Part shown: piece by piece, positions 1-7,786 of the stretch | How positions within the stretch are numbered: the stretch's first letter is position 1 | How the letters are laid out: each line of letters starts with the position of its first letter | NCBI GenBank assembly: GCA_012972825.1 | Contig: JABDHL010000010.1 | Span: 1 to 64,000 of the forward strand | Direction of reading: 5' to 3' | From: Chlorobiaceae bacterium | GTDB taxonomy: Bacteria; Bacteroidota; Chlorobiia; Chlorobiales; Chlorobiaceae | Length of the DNA stretch: 64,000 nt | Notes under the pieces: generated by a model | What the model was told of the DNA's origin: nothing | The model's database searches: none | The model's input: only the letters and a program-made list of their open reading frames with translations | Position numbers and translations under genes: made by a program

Positions 1-356
1 TTTTCAATGCGTGCTTCCTCTGCCATCAGTTCGGTTTCTACGGCTTTTATCCGGTCAACGACATATTTTTCAGCCTGTAGCCAGCGTTTCTGTTCGGCGA
101 TGGCATCCTGTCGGCCCGTCATGCAGATTCGCTCGGCAGTAGTGCGCAGTTTCTTGCAGTGCTTGCGTGCATCAGAGACAATTTTAATGCCTGTGGTGTC
201 ATCGATTCCGGCAATTTTCAGCCCTCTGAAATTCAGTTCTATGGCTTTCAGCTCACTTTCAATCACATTCTCTTTCCGCAGCGCGATAGCTTGCGGTGTA
301 CCGGTTTCAAGCATGGTAGCAACTTCCGGCAGTTCCAGTGTTTCGCATTCGTTCAT
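1..356 (-). CDS. Phage coiled-coil protein, N-terminal part (runs off left edge)
   Basis: The minus strand reads openly from an ATG at 356 to the window edge (about 118 residues, no stop). The product is rich in charged residues (KAIELNFRGLK, ERICMTGRQDAIAEQKRW, KAVETELMAEEARIE) and predicted to be mostly helical or coiled coil. It lies downstream of an early phage operon on the same strand, next to recombination genes. The style resembles small coiled-coil phage proteins such as the DUF1351 group, but I cannot assign a family. The rightward ORF over the same bases lacks protein character and is taken as its shadow. Confidence 0.6.
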   Translation of the reverse strand, partial: MNECETLELPEVATMLETGTPQAIALRKENVIESELKAIELNFRGLKIAGIDDTTGIKIVSDARKHCKKLRTTAERICMTGRQDAIAEQKRWLQAEKYVVDRIKAVETELMAEEARIE

Positions 357-464
357 GGCAGTTGTGTTTTTGGAGGTTGTCAGTTTCCTTCTTTTTCTTC
401 CTTTCTATCTTCAGTGCTGAGCGCTCGGCACTTTGCGCTCAGCACTTTGGACTCGGCACTTTTT

Positions 465-818
465 TCATTCCAGTTCCGCATAGGTCACTGTTTTTGATGC
501 AAGAATCTCCTCAAGGTCACGGATTCTGGCTTTCAGTATTTCGCACTCTGTGCAGGGCTTGTGCAGCGGGTCGGTAGCCTTGACGTATCGTGTCTCGTTG
601 TAGTAAAATGATTTCAGCGGATTGTTCGGGTTGTGTATCCACCGCTCTATTGAGAATCGGGATACCAGGTTCAGGAGATAGAGTTCTTCGCAGATCCAGG
701 TTTCTTCAGTGTTGAGCCATTGTCCGGAAAGCCTTTCCAGAAGTGCGATGTATTTCGCCGGGGTGTAGGTAAGTTGCTTCTTGTTCCAGGCGGCGTTGAT
801 TTGTTCTGTGGCAGTCAT
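465..818 (-). CDS. Hypothetical phage protein (117 aa)
   Basis: Not recognised. It starts at ATG 818 (MTATEQINAAW) and ends in a short coiled-coil stretch (LKARIRDLEEILASK) preceded by a CTEC pair. It is the first gene after a 226-base AT-rich gap and probably belongs to the leftward early operon of the element. No catalytic motif is visible. Confidence 0.6.
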   Translation of the reverse strand: MTATEQINAAWNKKQLTYTPAKYIALLERLSGQWLNTEETWICEELYLLNLVSRFSIERWIHNPNNPLKSFYYNETRYVKATDPLHKPCTECEILKARIRDLEEILASKTVTYAELE

Positions 819-1044
819 GGTGATAAAGTTTTATTGTTCTTGTTCATAAACCCTTCACCTTAATATACAATTATTCTTTATATTTCTATGTTTATTTATG
901 TTTATTTTTGATCTTTTTATGCTTTTTCTTTGTCTTTCTTTGTTAATATTTATTTTTTATCAGCATATTTCAACCCTTTTTTTTAAGCGCCGAGTGCCGA
1001 GCTTTCTCTTATCCCTCAGCACTTGTCACTCCTTTCTTTCTGTC
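819..1044. promoter_or_regulatory. AT-rich intergenic region with operator-like motifs
   Basis: A gene-free, very AT-rich stretch upstream of the 465-818 gene. It contains GTTTATTTATGTTTATTTTTG-like runs near 890 and TCTTTGTTAATATT at 937-950. The same 14-mer occurs at 5451-5464 between the divergent regulator genes. This suggests a shared operator or promoter element. The right part (984-1058) carries short CTCAGCACTTG-type repeats. Confidence 0.4.
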
Positions 1045-1620
1045 TCAGCACTTGATTAATGCTTTCAGCAGGGCCCTGGTGGCAAGAATATCGCTCAAGG
1101 CATCATGTGCTTCCAGTTCAATAAAGAAGGCCTTGCAGACCGTCTGCAGCTTGTAATCGGGCAAGGCGATGGTTCCCTGGTAGTCCCAGAGGTGCAGGAG
1201 CGGGAGCGGATCGAGCTTCTTCCAGTTCTGGTAGCTTCCGCTTCCGTACTGGCTGCCGTGGTGGCGGAACCATGCGTCCAGAAACTGCAGGTCAAAAGCA
1301 ACATTGTAGCCGGCTGGGTAGGCTTTGTCGGTTTTGTCGAATTTTGAGATGTGCCGGTCGAGAAATTTCAGGAATTCGCGGTAGGCGTCGGTACTGCTTG
1401 TCCGGCTCTTCAGCTCTTCGGGGTCAGTGCCGCTTACCTTGAGCGCGTCAGGGTTGATCAAGGCCCCTTCATGCGGCTGGAATTTCATATTGAAGCTCTC
1501 AACAACGTCGCCTCCGATCTCCATAAGGGCGGCAAGCTGGATAATGCCATGCGTGCCGGCTTCAAGGCCGGTTGTTTCCGTGTCGAAGTAGAGCACTTTT
1601 TTAAACAGCGGTTGTGTCAT
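1045..1620 (-). CDS. DnaQ-like 3'-5' exonuclease
   Basis: A 191-residue DEDD-family exonuclease. The three Exo motifs are visible: Exo I FDTETTGLE near residue 13, Exo II GYNVAFDLQFLD near 104, and Exo III HDALSDILATRAL near 173. The H-x4-D pattern in Exo III fits the DEDDh type found in DNA polymerase III epsilon and phage or RNase T-like exonucleases. It sits in the early operon of the element and probably acts in replication or recombination. No other domain is present, so it is a stand-alone exonuclease. Confidence 0.85.
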   Translation of the reverse strand: MTQPLFKKVLYFDTETTGLEAGTHGIIQLAALMEIGGDVVESFNMKFQPHEGALINPDALKVSGTDPEELKSRTSSTDAYREFLKFLDRHISKFDKTDKAYPAGYNVAFDLQFLDAWFRHHGSQYGSGSYQNWKKLDPLPLLHLWDYQGTIALPDYKLQTVCKAFFIELEAHDALSDILATRALLKALIKC

Positions 1621-1641
1621 TTTTTATTTCCTTTTTTATAT

Positions 1642-1769
1642 GTGTCCGATTTGTCCGATTTTATGTGGTTTTTCAAGCTGGTAACTTCTTTATTTTGTTG
1701 CTTTAATGGTGTTTTTTGCTTTTGTCAGATGGTCTTTCTTTTTTTATGGGTGTCCGATTTGTCCGATTT
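1642..1769. repeat. 20-bp direct repeat pair
   Basis: GTGTCCGATTTGTCCGATTT occurs at 1642-1661 and again at 1750-1769, 108 bases apart. The second copy lies in the 3' end of the 1725-2504 gene and encodes its C-terminal KSDKSDT. This may reflect a small local duplication; no function is assigned. Confidence 0.6.
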
Positions 1770-2504
1770 GTTGCAGTAATGCCGGTCAAAGATAGCCTTT
1801 GTCGCCTCTTCCCGCTCTTCTTTCGTCTTGAGCTTCCAGAGGCTTTTTTGCTCTTCCGCTCCGAGCCTGTCGAAGTATTCCAGACGTCCGGCTTCGGGCA
1901 GCTCGTTCCATTGCAGCAGCATATAGGCTTCCTCTTTGTGCTGGTCGAAGAAGAGCGGCCACATGCCGAAGCCTATGGCGGCCCGCAGCGAGCTGCTTGA
2001 GAGGCGTATGCAGCGGGGGGGCGCTTTGCTTTCCTGCTCAATGCGGAGCAGCTCATGGGCAGCGTTCTGTTTTGCGATCATCTTCTGGCGCAGGTCGTCG
2101 AGCATCTGGCGGGCATCGGCCTTTTCCGGTAGGGGGGAAAAAAGGGTGTGCTGAAACTTGCTCTGTTCGGCAAGCTGGTACCAGGCTTCAAGTTCAGCCT
2201 CCGTGATCTTCATGCGCGAGAGCATGTCGGTTATGCCAAGGTCGGCAATCATGTCGGGTGCCCGTCCGTTCTCTTTCTCAAGGGCTCTTGCGTAGGTTTT
2301 GCCTTTGATGATCTGCAGCGTTCGTATGGCGCGTTCGATTTCTATGGTTGCTGCCGGTGTGGTGAGCTTGCGGGCCATGGTTCTGGCGGCATGGTGGTTG
2401 CCGCCGAGGGTGCGTACTGCGTTTTCAAGCGTGGGATTCAAGCCAGCGGAGGTTGTCAGCCCCGTGATGGTTTGCGTCATTGATTGGTTGAGTTGCCGGG
2501 TCAT
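1725..2504 (-). CDS. Conserved hypothetical phage protein (homolog of the 58347-59009 product)
   Basis: The reading frame is open from 2606; the start at 2504 (MTRQLNQ) is chosen because it reduces the overlap with the upstream gene, and 2480 is an alternative. No known domain. It resembles the product at 58347-59009 of the Mu-like prophage in ordered blocks: a helical start, IIKGKTY versus IKGKKY, ITEAELEAW versus ITQAELQEW, PLP, and FGMWPLFF versus WGFWNDM. The C terminus is basic (DTHKKRKTI). It follows the replication-like gene in the early operon. Confidence 0.6.
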   Translation of the reverse strand: MTRQLNQSMTQTITGLTTSAGLNPTLENAVRTLGGNHHAARTMARKLTTPAATIEIERAIRTLQIIKGKTYARALEKENGRAPDMIADLGITDMLSRMKITEAELEAWYQLAEQSKFQHTLFSPLPEKADARQMLDDLRQKMIAKQNAAHELLRIEQESKAPPRCIRLSSSSLRAAIGFGMWPLFFDQHKEEAYMLLQWNELPEAGRLEYFDRLGAEEQKSLWKLKTKEEREEATKAIFDRHYCNKSDKSDTHKKRKTI

Positions 2505-3288
2505 GGTGCTGTTGTTTTGACAGATGTTGAAAATGCCAGTGAAAACTTTGCCAGTCTGAAATCCGTGCCACCCGCAGCGCTTCCGTCGCCAGGGTTTCAT
2601 TGCCATCGCTCAGTTCGTAGAGGTAGCCGAGCGCCTCTTCGGCAACCACCTGCGAGCGGTAGGGAGCCTTTTTGTTCCTGCACCAATCATCCCACTGGCC
2701 TGCACAAAAGGGTGCGGTAAAGCCGGGGTTTTTAAAAAGCAGGCTGTTCGTAAAATCAGGCTTAGGGCTTTTTTTGCGGGATTTGCTCCCTTTCGGGCAA
2801 GCAGTTCCAGATGCTGCGGCAGGTTCATCATAGGTCGGGTAGGTGTAGTTTTCTCTCTTTCCTCTCTCTTGTTCTTCTTCTCTATATTCTTTCCTTCTTG
2901 TTTGTGGTCGGTCGCTGGTCACTGGTTTGTCGTCGGTCTGGTCAACTGTCTGGTCGTTCCTGTCGTTGCGGTCTTGATAAGTGTCGTAATTCAAAACCGT
3001 TATAAGGGTGTATCGGTTGGTCGTTCTTATGGCTATTTCCTTGGTCGTTTTCAGCCTCTCCAGGCAGGTGCGGCAGGTGCGTTCTGTTATGCCGGTCTGC
3101 AGTGAGAGGACGTGCCTTCCGGTAATCAGCTGGCCTCTCTGCAGATCAACTCCTTTCCAGCGTCCGGGCTGGCGGTTTGCCATCATGATGAGATGCACCA
3201 GCAGGTGGACCATCGGCGATTCCTTGTACCACTCCCAGGCGGTAAGCCTCCGGTAGAGTTTTATGTAGCCGCAGGGAGTATCTCTCAT
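2425..3288 (-). CDS. Phage replication-initiator-like winged-helix protein
   Basis: 287 residues. The N-terminal ~110 residues (KLYRRLTAWEWYKESP, LQRGQLITGRHVLSLQTGIT, RTCLERLKT) look like the winged-helix replication or DnaD/DnaT-like N-domain found in phage early operons. There follows a low-complexity charged linker (DRNDRNDQTVDQTDD, EYREEEQERGKRE). The C-terminal part, with QWDDWCRNKKAPYRS and WQSFHWHFQHL, resembles DnaD-type tails. It overlaps the RusA-like gene by 4 bases, so translation is probably coupled. The role in origin recognition or helicase loading is inferred from context. Confidence 0.6.
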   Translation of the reverse strand: MRDTPCGYIKLYRRLTAWEWYKESPMVHLLVHLIMMANRQPGRWKGVDLQRGQLITGRHVLSLQTGITERTCRTCLERLKTTKEIAIRTTNRYTLITVLNYDTYQDRNDRNDQTVDQTDDKPVTSDRPQTRRKEYREEEQERGKRENYTYPTYDEPAAASGTACPKGSKSRKKSPKPDFTNSLLFKNPGFTAPFCAGQWDDWCRNKKAPYRSQVVAEEALGYLYELSDGNETLATEALRVARISDWQSFHWHFQHLSKQQHHDPATQPINDANHHGADNLRWLESHA

Positions 3289-3701
3289 GGCAGGAGTTTC
3301 ATTTCTACTCGAGGTGTCAGGTTATCGACTTCATAAGGTTCGAAGACCGGCAGCAGCTGGTCGGCTGAGTCATCCGGCAGCAGGCGGCATTTTACCATGC
3401 AGTCAAACAGGTTCTGGCAGATGTTGGTGTAGTCAAAGCGCTGGCGGGTACGGCGGTAAATCTTGATATTGAGTTTCAGCGGCAGCGGTCTGCCTTCGGC
3501 CTCCTGGCGGAAGGTGGCGCAAAAGGCAGGGTTGCCGGTAAAGAGCTGCAGCAGATGGCGTTCATGGTCGCGTGCGCAGTGGCTTTTGATCACCTTCCGT
3601 ATCGTTTTGCCCCTCGGATCCTTGTAGATGAGCGGCAGGCGGGAGTTTTTCGAGCTGTAGAGTTCTCCCTTGATGATGAAGGTGTGCGGTTCACAGCTCA
3701 T
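3285..3701 (-). CDS. rusA: RusA-like Holliday junction resolvase
   Basis: 138 residues, the usual size of RusA. It begins with a strand-rich segment (FIIKGELYSSKNSR), then has KLNIKIYRR, the conserved DYTNICQNLFDCMVKCRLLPDD block that carries the catalytic aspartates of RusA, and an ending VEMKLLP. RusA enzymes cut four-way junctions and are common in lambdoid recombination modules. It lies between the replication-like gene and the ERF gene with 4-base overlaps. Confidence 0.8.
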   Translation of the reverse strand: MSCEPHTFIIKGELYSSKNSRLPLIYKDPRGKTIRKVIKSHCARDHERHLLQLFTGNPAFCATFRQEAEGRPLPLKLNIKIYRRTRQRFDYTNICQNLFDCMVKCRLLPDDSADQLLPVFEPYEVDNLTPRVEMKLLP

Positions 3702-4102
3702 CGTCCAAGCAGGGTGATTTTTCCTTTATGCCGTTCGTCGCTGTTCGGGGTTTCGTCAAACATATTCTCCTGAGCTTCCCCGATCTCCATCGGTCGTGTC
3801 TGCACCAGCTCCCCCGTGTCGTTTCGCACAAAATCAACCGTGCGCAGGGCGTAGTGTATCACCTTCCGGCACTCTATCTGTCGGTGCTCATAGCCGGCCT
3901 GCAAAGCGTCGGAGAGAGCTACGGCCTCAAGTCTATGGGTGTCAATCTTTGTCTTGTAGGCAGCGGCTCTCTCTTTTTTCTCGTTGGTGAGCATTTCGGC
4001 ATTCTGGACATGCCGGGCAAGTTCGCTTCCCCGTTCGATTTTTTCCTCTTCTGTGAGGAAGCACTTGACTTCCATCATGACCAGTTCATCAGGTTTGCTC
4101 AT
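3698..4102 (-). CDS. Hypothetical helical phage protein (134 aa)
   Basis: Not recognised. A charged, largely helical protein (FLTEEEKIERGSELARHVQNAEMLTNEKKERAAAYK split over two helices) with a basic C terminus. It sits between ERF and RusA genes and overlaps the latter by four bases. Its position suggests a recombination-module accessory protein; no motif supports an activity. Confidence 0.6.
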   Translation of the reverse strand: MSKPDELVMMEVKCFLTEEEKIERGSELARHVQNAEMLTNEKKERAAAYKTKIDTHRLEAVALSDALQAGYEHRQIECRKVIHYALRTVDFVRNDTGELVQTRPMEIGEAQENMFDETPNSDERHKGKITLLGR

Positions 4103-4132
4103 TGTTTCGGCGCTCCAGTGTTGTGTTGGTTG

Positions 4133-5053
4133 TTAAAAAGGCATTTCGTCATATTCCTGCTGGTGTTGCGGCTGCGGCTGGCAGCGCTGCTCCGTTCCGG
4201 CGCTTTCCTGTAAAATGCTCTGGCGCTGGCCCTGCAAATAGGCATTGATGGAGTCAATCAGTCCGCTGCATTGGTCAGCCGTCAGCCCTCGCTGTATCAT
4301 TTCGTCAATCTTGCTGGCTTCAGCCTCCGTTACCTTTGGCCGTCCGGTGAGGTCGCGAAGATACTGCAGCGATTTCATCGAGGCTGGCCGGTCATTAGGC
4401 TGCTGGTTGTTCCGGGTGTAGCCGTTCTGTTGCTGCTGGGGCTGCTGCTGCTGCTGGGGCTGGGTTTGGGGTGCTACTGGCGGGCGATGCTCCTGAGGCT
4501 GGCGGGCTCGGTCGTTGTAGCCGTTCTGCTGGGCTGGTGCAGGGTTTGCGCTTCTTGGCTCGCTGTAGTGCTGCTGCTGGGCTGGTGGCTGCTGGTAGCC
4601 GTGCGAATGCGGCTCGGGTGAAGTGGCATCGGGTTCTTCCAGGTCAATGGTGGGTATCATGAAGATCTGCAGAATGGCCGCTTTGTGCGCCATGCTCATG
4701 GCCTTGTTGCTTGCCTTGTCGCTTGAATCCATTGCCTGGCCCATGGTCTCGGTTTCAATAGAGCTGCCGTCGATAGCGGTAAAGCGGTATTTCACCTGCA
4801 GCGTGAATTCAATCATGATGGTACCGTTCTTGTTTGTCCAGACCTCGCGGTTTTTGTTGAGGATTTCTGAGGTGGTGAAGACCTGGTGTTTCACAAAGAG
4901 CGGGTGCAGTGAGTTGTAGACATTATCAATCCCGCGGAACCAGTAGTGTTGTTCCTGATTCTGTTTGTTCTTCCCTATGGCGGGTACTTCTGCCATAATT
5001 GCAGCGATGCGCTCATAGATAAGCGGGCGTTGCGGGTTGCTGAGGTTGTCCAT
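4133..5053 (-). CDS. erf: ERF-family single-strand annealing protein with SSB-like C-terminal tip
   Basis: 306 residues. Residues ~10-145 match the ERF domain (IAAIMAEVPAIGKNKQNQ, YWFRGIDNVYNSLHPLF, MGQAMDSSDKASNKAMSMAHK). A long Gln/Pro-rich linker follows (about 150-230), then a small helical domain (LTGRPKVTEAEASKIDEMI). The last residues, EYDEMPF, closely resemble the acidic SSB tip (DDDIPF in E. coli). ERF proteins anneal complementary single strands during phage recombination. The tip may recruit host SSB-binding partners; that part is inference. Confidence 0.85.
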   Translation of the reverse strand: MDNLSNPQRPLIYERIAAIMAEVPAIGKNKQNQEQHYWFRGIDNVYNSLHPLFVKHQVFTTSEILNKNREVWTNKNGTIMIEFTLQVKYRFTAIDGSSIETETMGQAMDSSDKASNKAMSMAHKAAILQIFMIPTIDLEEPDATSPEPHSHGYQQPPAQQQHYSEPRSANPAPAQQNGYNDRARQPQEHRPPVAPQTQPQQQQQPQQQQNGYTRNNQQPNDRPASMKSLQYLRDLTGRPKVTEAEASKIDEMIQRGLTADQCSGLIDSINAYLQGQRQSILQESAGTEQRCQPQPQHQQEYDEMPF

Positions 5054-5072
5054 GGTCGTGGGGTTTGCTGAT

Positions 5073-5405
5073 TTATGAAAGCTGTTTTGCTGTAATGGTC
5101 AGATGATGTTTTTTTTCCTTTCGGATTGAATCAAGAATTTCTTCTGGTATGAAGAAGAGTCGTGCTCCTATCTTGCGGTAAGGCAGCATCCCTTTGTGGA
5201 CCCGATTGTAAACAGCGCCATTGGTTACCCTACGGCCTTCCAGCGTTGTGAGAAATTCTGCACAGGGGGTAACTCCCATCGGCTGGGCTGCTTCGGCCAC
5301 TTCAGGGCGTTCAAGAAAGGCATCAAACTTGCGCGAAAGCTCGGCAACCATTGCCGGTAAATCTTCAAAGGTCGGCGAAGTTGATAGTTGTTTATCTTTG
5401 TTCAT
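5073..5405 (-). CDS. Helix-turn-helix protein, excisionase/MerR-like
   Basis: 110 residues. The C-terminal half has an HTH_17-type signature (VYNRVHKGMLPYRKIGARLFFIPEEILDS), as in excisionases and small phage regulators that read a DNA site and end with a wing. The N-terminal half contains a helical stretch (LPAMVAELSRKFDAFLERPEV). It is the first gene of the leftward operon and faces the rightward regulator across 106 bases, the usual lysis-lysogeny layout. It could be an early activator or an excisionase. Confidence 0.65.
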   Translation of the reverse strand: MNKDKQLSTSPTFEDLPAMVAELSRKFDAFLERPEVAEAAQPMGVTPCAEFLTTLEGRRVTNGAVYNRVHKGMLPYRKIGARLFFIPEEILDSIRKEKKHHLTITAKQLS

Positions 5406-5511
5406 ATTTGTTTATCTTTGTTTATGTTTATCAACTGATAGGTAATATGATCTTTGTTAATATTAGTTAATCTTTATCTATTTAACAAAGAAAAGAATAA
5501 AATAAGCAAAA
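5406..5511. promoter_or_regulatory. Divergent regulatory region with repeated TTTGTTTA/TTTGTTAA motifs
   Basis: The gap between divergent HTH genes contains TTTGTTTATCTTTGTTTATG near 5408-5427, GTTTATC at 5426, TCTTTGTTAATATT at 5451-5464 and TTAGTTAATCTTTATC. The repeated TTTGTTWA core looks like a set of repressor operators. The 14-mer at 5451 recurs at 937-950, which would put both sites under the same regulator. Confidence 0.5.
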
Positions 5512-5892
5512 ATGAGCATAATAAGAGCAAAGATGGATAATAAGAAAAAGACCATAGGCGAGCGTCTCGAAGAAGAGATATCCAGGAAATTTGGCACCCT
5601 GAAAAAAGCAGCTGAGGCTATCGGATCCCGGAGCAGCTCTTATTTCAGGCCGTACATTACTGGTGTCAGTCGTCCTGGGATGTTGCTGCGGAAAAAATTG
5701 GCAGATATAGGTCTGGATGTCGAGTACATTATGGGGGGAGAGAAGTTAGAGTATACTGAAGAGACTTTGGAGATGAATGCCGCTGTAAGAAGGAAGCTTG
5801 CAGATATGAAGTATCGAATTGAGGAGCTGGAAAAGGAATTAAGGGATATTCCCGGTTTGGAGTCTCCGCCAAAGAAAAAAAAGAATAAATGA
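5512..5892 (+). CDS. HTH phage repressor-like protein with C-terminal coiled coil
   Basis: 126 residues; an internal start at 5533 (MDNKKK) has a better upstream AGAG and may be the real one. The N-terminal part resembles a Cro/C1-type HTH (FGTLKKAAEAIGSRSSSYFRPY). LADIGLDVEYIMGGE follows, a wording common in repressors of Bacteroidetes/Chlorobi phages. A coiled coil (MKYRIEELEKELRD) and a Lys-rich tail end the protein. It is transcribed away from the early operon, so it is the best candidate for the lysogeny repressor. Confidence 0.6.
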   Translation: MSIIRAKMDNKKKTIGERLEEEISRKFGTLKKAAEAIGSRSSSYFRPYITGVSRPGMLLRKKLADIGLDVEYIMGGEKLEYTEETLEMNAAVRRKLADMKYRIEELEKELRDIPGLESPPKKKKNK

Positions 5893-5896
5893 GTTT

Positions 5897-5926
5897 CGGG
5901 GTTGAACTTTGGCAGTTGCAACCCCG
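5897..5926. terminator. Bidirectional terminator hairpin
   Basis: CGGGGTTG (5897-5904) pairs with CAACCCCG (5919-5926) around a 14-base loop, between the convergent ends of the repressor-like gene and the 5933-6157 gene. A T-rich stretch follows to the right. Confidence 0.6.
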
Positions 5927-5932
5927 TCTCCT

Positions 5933-6157
5933 TCAGTTTTTAGTGCCGTTCGCCAGATAGAGTATGAGGAGAGACTGTTTCCGGTCATGTTCAGCAAGCA
6001 TGTCGAGCAGCTCCTTGTAATCAGCAATCAAAGTATGAATATCATCAATGAAGTTCGTGTATGCTTCAAGCTTTTCAGGGTGGTTTTTTCGATAACAACT
6101 GAGAATATCTTTTATGAAATGGATATGGCTTCCATGGGAGGGGGGAGTTTTTAACAT
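5933..6157 (-). CDS. Hypothetical small protein (74 aa)
   Basis: Not recognised. A helical 74-residue protein (FIDDIHTLIADYKELLDMLAEHDRK) convergent with the repressor-like gene and downstream of the integrase. The start has only a weak ribosome binding site. It may be a small immunity or accessory protein of the element; there is no direct support for that. Confidence 0.45.
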   Translation of the reverse strand: MLKTPPSHGSHIHFIKDILSCYRKNHPEKLEAYTNFIDDIHTLIADYKELLDMLAEHDRKQSLLILYLANGTKN

Positions 6158-6239
6158 TTCTTTAATGATTATTTTTGAAATACTTAAGCATAAATAAAGT
6201 AACTTTATTCTTCAGTTTCCCCAATTTATTATTCGATAT

Positions 6240-7412
6240 TTATACTTCTTGTTCTTCCATATCTAAGGTAATGACATCAGCCGCTGCACGGCGGCTTGCA
6301 TTGACGACGTGGGCGTAGATCATCGTTGTGTCAATTTTGGTGTGGCCAAGCATCTCGCTCAGGGTTTTGATGTTTGTATTTGCCAGAAGCTGCAGGGTGG
6401 CAAAGGTGTGGCGCATCGTATGAAAGGTTATATTTTTCTGAATGCCGGCATCCCGTATCCAATTTTTAAAATGGGGTCTTTTGCATTGGGTATGGAGCTC
6501 TATCAGTCTTGGAAAAACAATTCCGGTACGTGTTTCAGTTTTCTTATCCGTTGCCTTGTCTTTCGGTTCGTCTGCCGGTTCATCCGTTGCGGAAGCTATT
6601 TTAATTGCCTGTTGTGAGATGGGCAGGTAGTTGAGTCCCTTTGTTTTTCGCTGCCTGAAATGAACGCAGGGTCCGGTGGGTTCAAAAACAACATCTTCCC
6701 AGGTTAAGTTTGCAACATCTGAAATACGCATACCGGTAAGGGCGGCAAAAAGTGCCGCTCTCTTAATCAGGGGTTGTCCGCATGGTGTTTTAACCAGGGT
6801 GTTTAATTCTTCCTGAGTCAGGTAGATAATTTTTGTCCGTTCACGTGCGATTGCTTTGACCTTTTCAGTAAGCTTGACTTTCATTATATCATTCCGGTAA
6901 GCATGGTTTAGTGCTGTACGGATGCATGAGAAATCAGTTCCGGCAGTATTAACCATAGAAGTTGCAAGCAAATAGGTTCGGAAATTCTCAAGAAGGTTCT
7001 TGTCGATTTCTGAAAAGTACAGAGGCTGATCTGGTTTTAACTTTAAAAATGCCTGTAATTTTTTCAGAGCGTTATTCCACTTTCCTTTTGTACTGTTTGA
7101 AATATTTCTTTCCTGGGTATGCTTTTTAAAAAACTCTATAAAGTCAGCAGGCTTGTTCGTCATCATAAAATCATATCGTCCTGCATGGAGTTGTAATTGT
7201 GTTTTGGCAAGGATTGCATTGGCAAGTGCCATGGTCTCCTTATTTTCCAGCCGTGCCTCTTTGCTTTTTGGATTGACATGTAAAGACATGCCAAGATTTA
7301 CAAATCTGGTAAGCCTGCCGGTTTCAGGGTGTGGTGCCGGAGGGTAAATATCAAGGCGTAAAGAGTATCGGGTGCCGTTATCGATCAGGCGTTTTCTGAG
7401 TGTCGCTTTCAT
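6240..7412 (-). CDS. int: Tyrosine recombinase / phage integrase
   Basis: 390 residues. It has an arm-binding-like N-terminal domain (to ~90), a SAM-like core-binding domain (~90-185) and the catalytic domain. Catalytic residues visible: R229 in GMRISD, a Lys in RQRKTKG (~256), H331-x-x-R334 in HTMRH, H357 in LGHTKI and the nucleophile Y366 in MIYAH. The set is complete, so the enzyme is probably active. It marks one end of the left prophage and is preceded by a tandem repeat array that could be its arm sites. Confidence 0.92.
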   Translation of the reverse strand: MKATLRKRLIDNGTRYSLRLDIYPPAPHPETGRLTRFVNLGMSLHVNPKSKEARLENKETMALANAILAKTQLQLHAGRYDFMMTNKPADFIEFFKKHTQERNISNSTKGKWNNALKKLQAFLKLKPDQPLYFSEIDKNLLENFRTYLLATSMVNTAGTDFSCIRTALNHAYRNDIMKVKLTEKVKAIARERTKIIYLTQEELNTLVKTPCGQPLIKRAALFAALTGMRISDVANLTWEDVVFEPTGPCVHFRQRKTKGLNYLPISQQAIKIASATDEPADEPKDKATDKKTETRTGIVFPRLIELHTQCKRPHFKNWIRDAGIQKNITFHTMRHTFATLQLLANTNIKTLSEMLGHTKIDTTMIYAHVVNASRRAAADVITLDMEEQEV

Positions 7413-7488
7413 GGCTTGGCGGGTAAAATTGTGAAGTCAATTTCTTTTTCTATTGTAAGTTAATGGACAGAGCAGCGGAACAGATCAT

Positions 7489-7645
7489 GGTACAAGTCGT
7501 GGAACAAATCAGGGTACAAAAACGGAACAAGTCGAGGAACAAATCAGGGTGCAAAAACGGAACAAGTCGAGGAACAAATCAGGGTACAAAAACGGAACAA
7601 GTCGTGGAACAAATCGCGGTACAAATCAGGAACAAGCTGTGGAAC
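7489..7645. repeat. Iteron-like 35-bp tandem repeats beside the integrase
   Basis: Four head-to-tail 35-bp units lie at 7489-7523, 7524-7558, 7559-7593 and 7594-7628, followed by partial copies. Each unit splits into 12+12+11-bp sub-repeats beginning GGAACAA or GGTACAA. One sub-repeat per helical turn places the motif on one DNA face. Further GGAACAA copies occur up to about 7702. Candidates are integrase arm sites, an attachment region or regulator binding sites. The rightward ORF over the array (7463-7738) is low complexity and not called a gene. Confidence 0.8.
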
Positions 7646-7786
7646 AAGGTAAAAAAGCAAAGATCACTGTTCTTTGGTGTCTTGTGGAACAACTATGGAA
7701 CAAAAAGTAGCGAATTAATAACGAAAGAAGAAATATAACGAAAGAGCAAAAGCCCTATAACTCATTATTGGTAAGGGTTTAATACC

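Noticed and set aside
7463-7738. Rightward 91-residue ORF, and a possible CRISPR array over the same bases
   Set aside because: The ORF merely translates tandem DNA repeats. The repeats are contiguous 11-35-bp units without unique spacers, and no cas genes are near.
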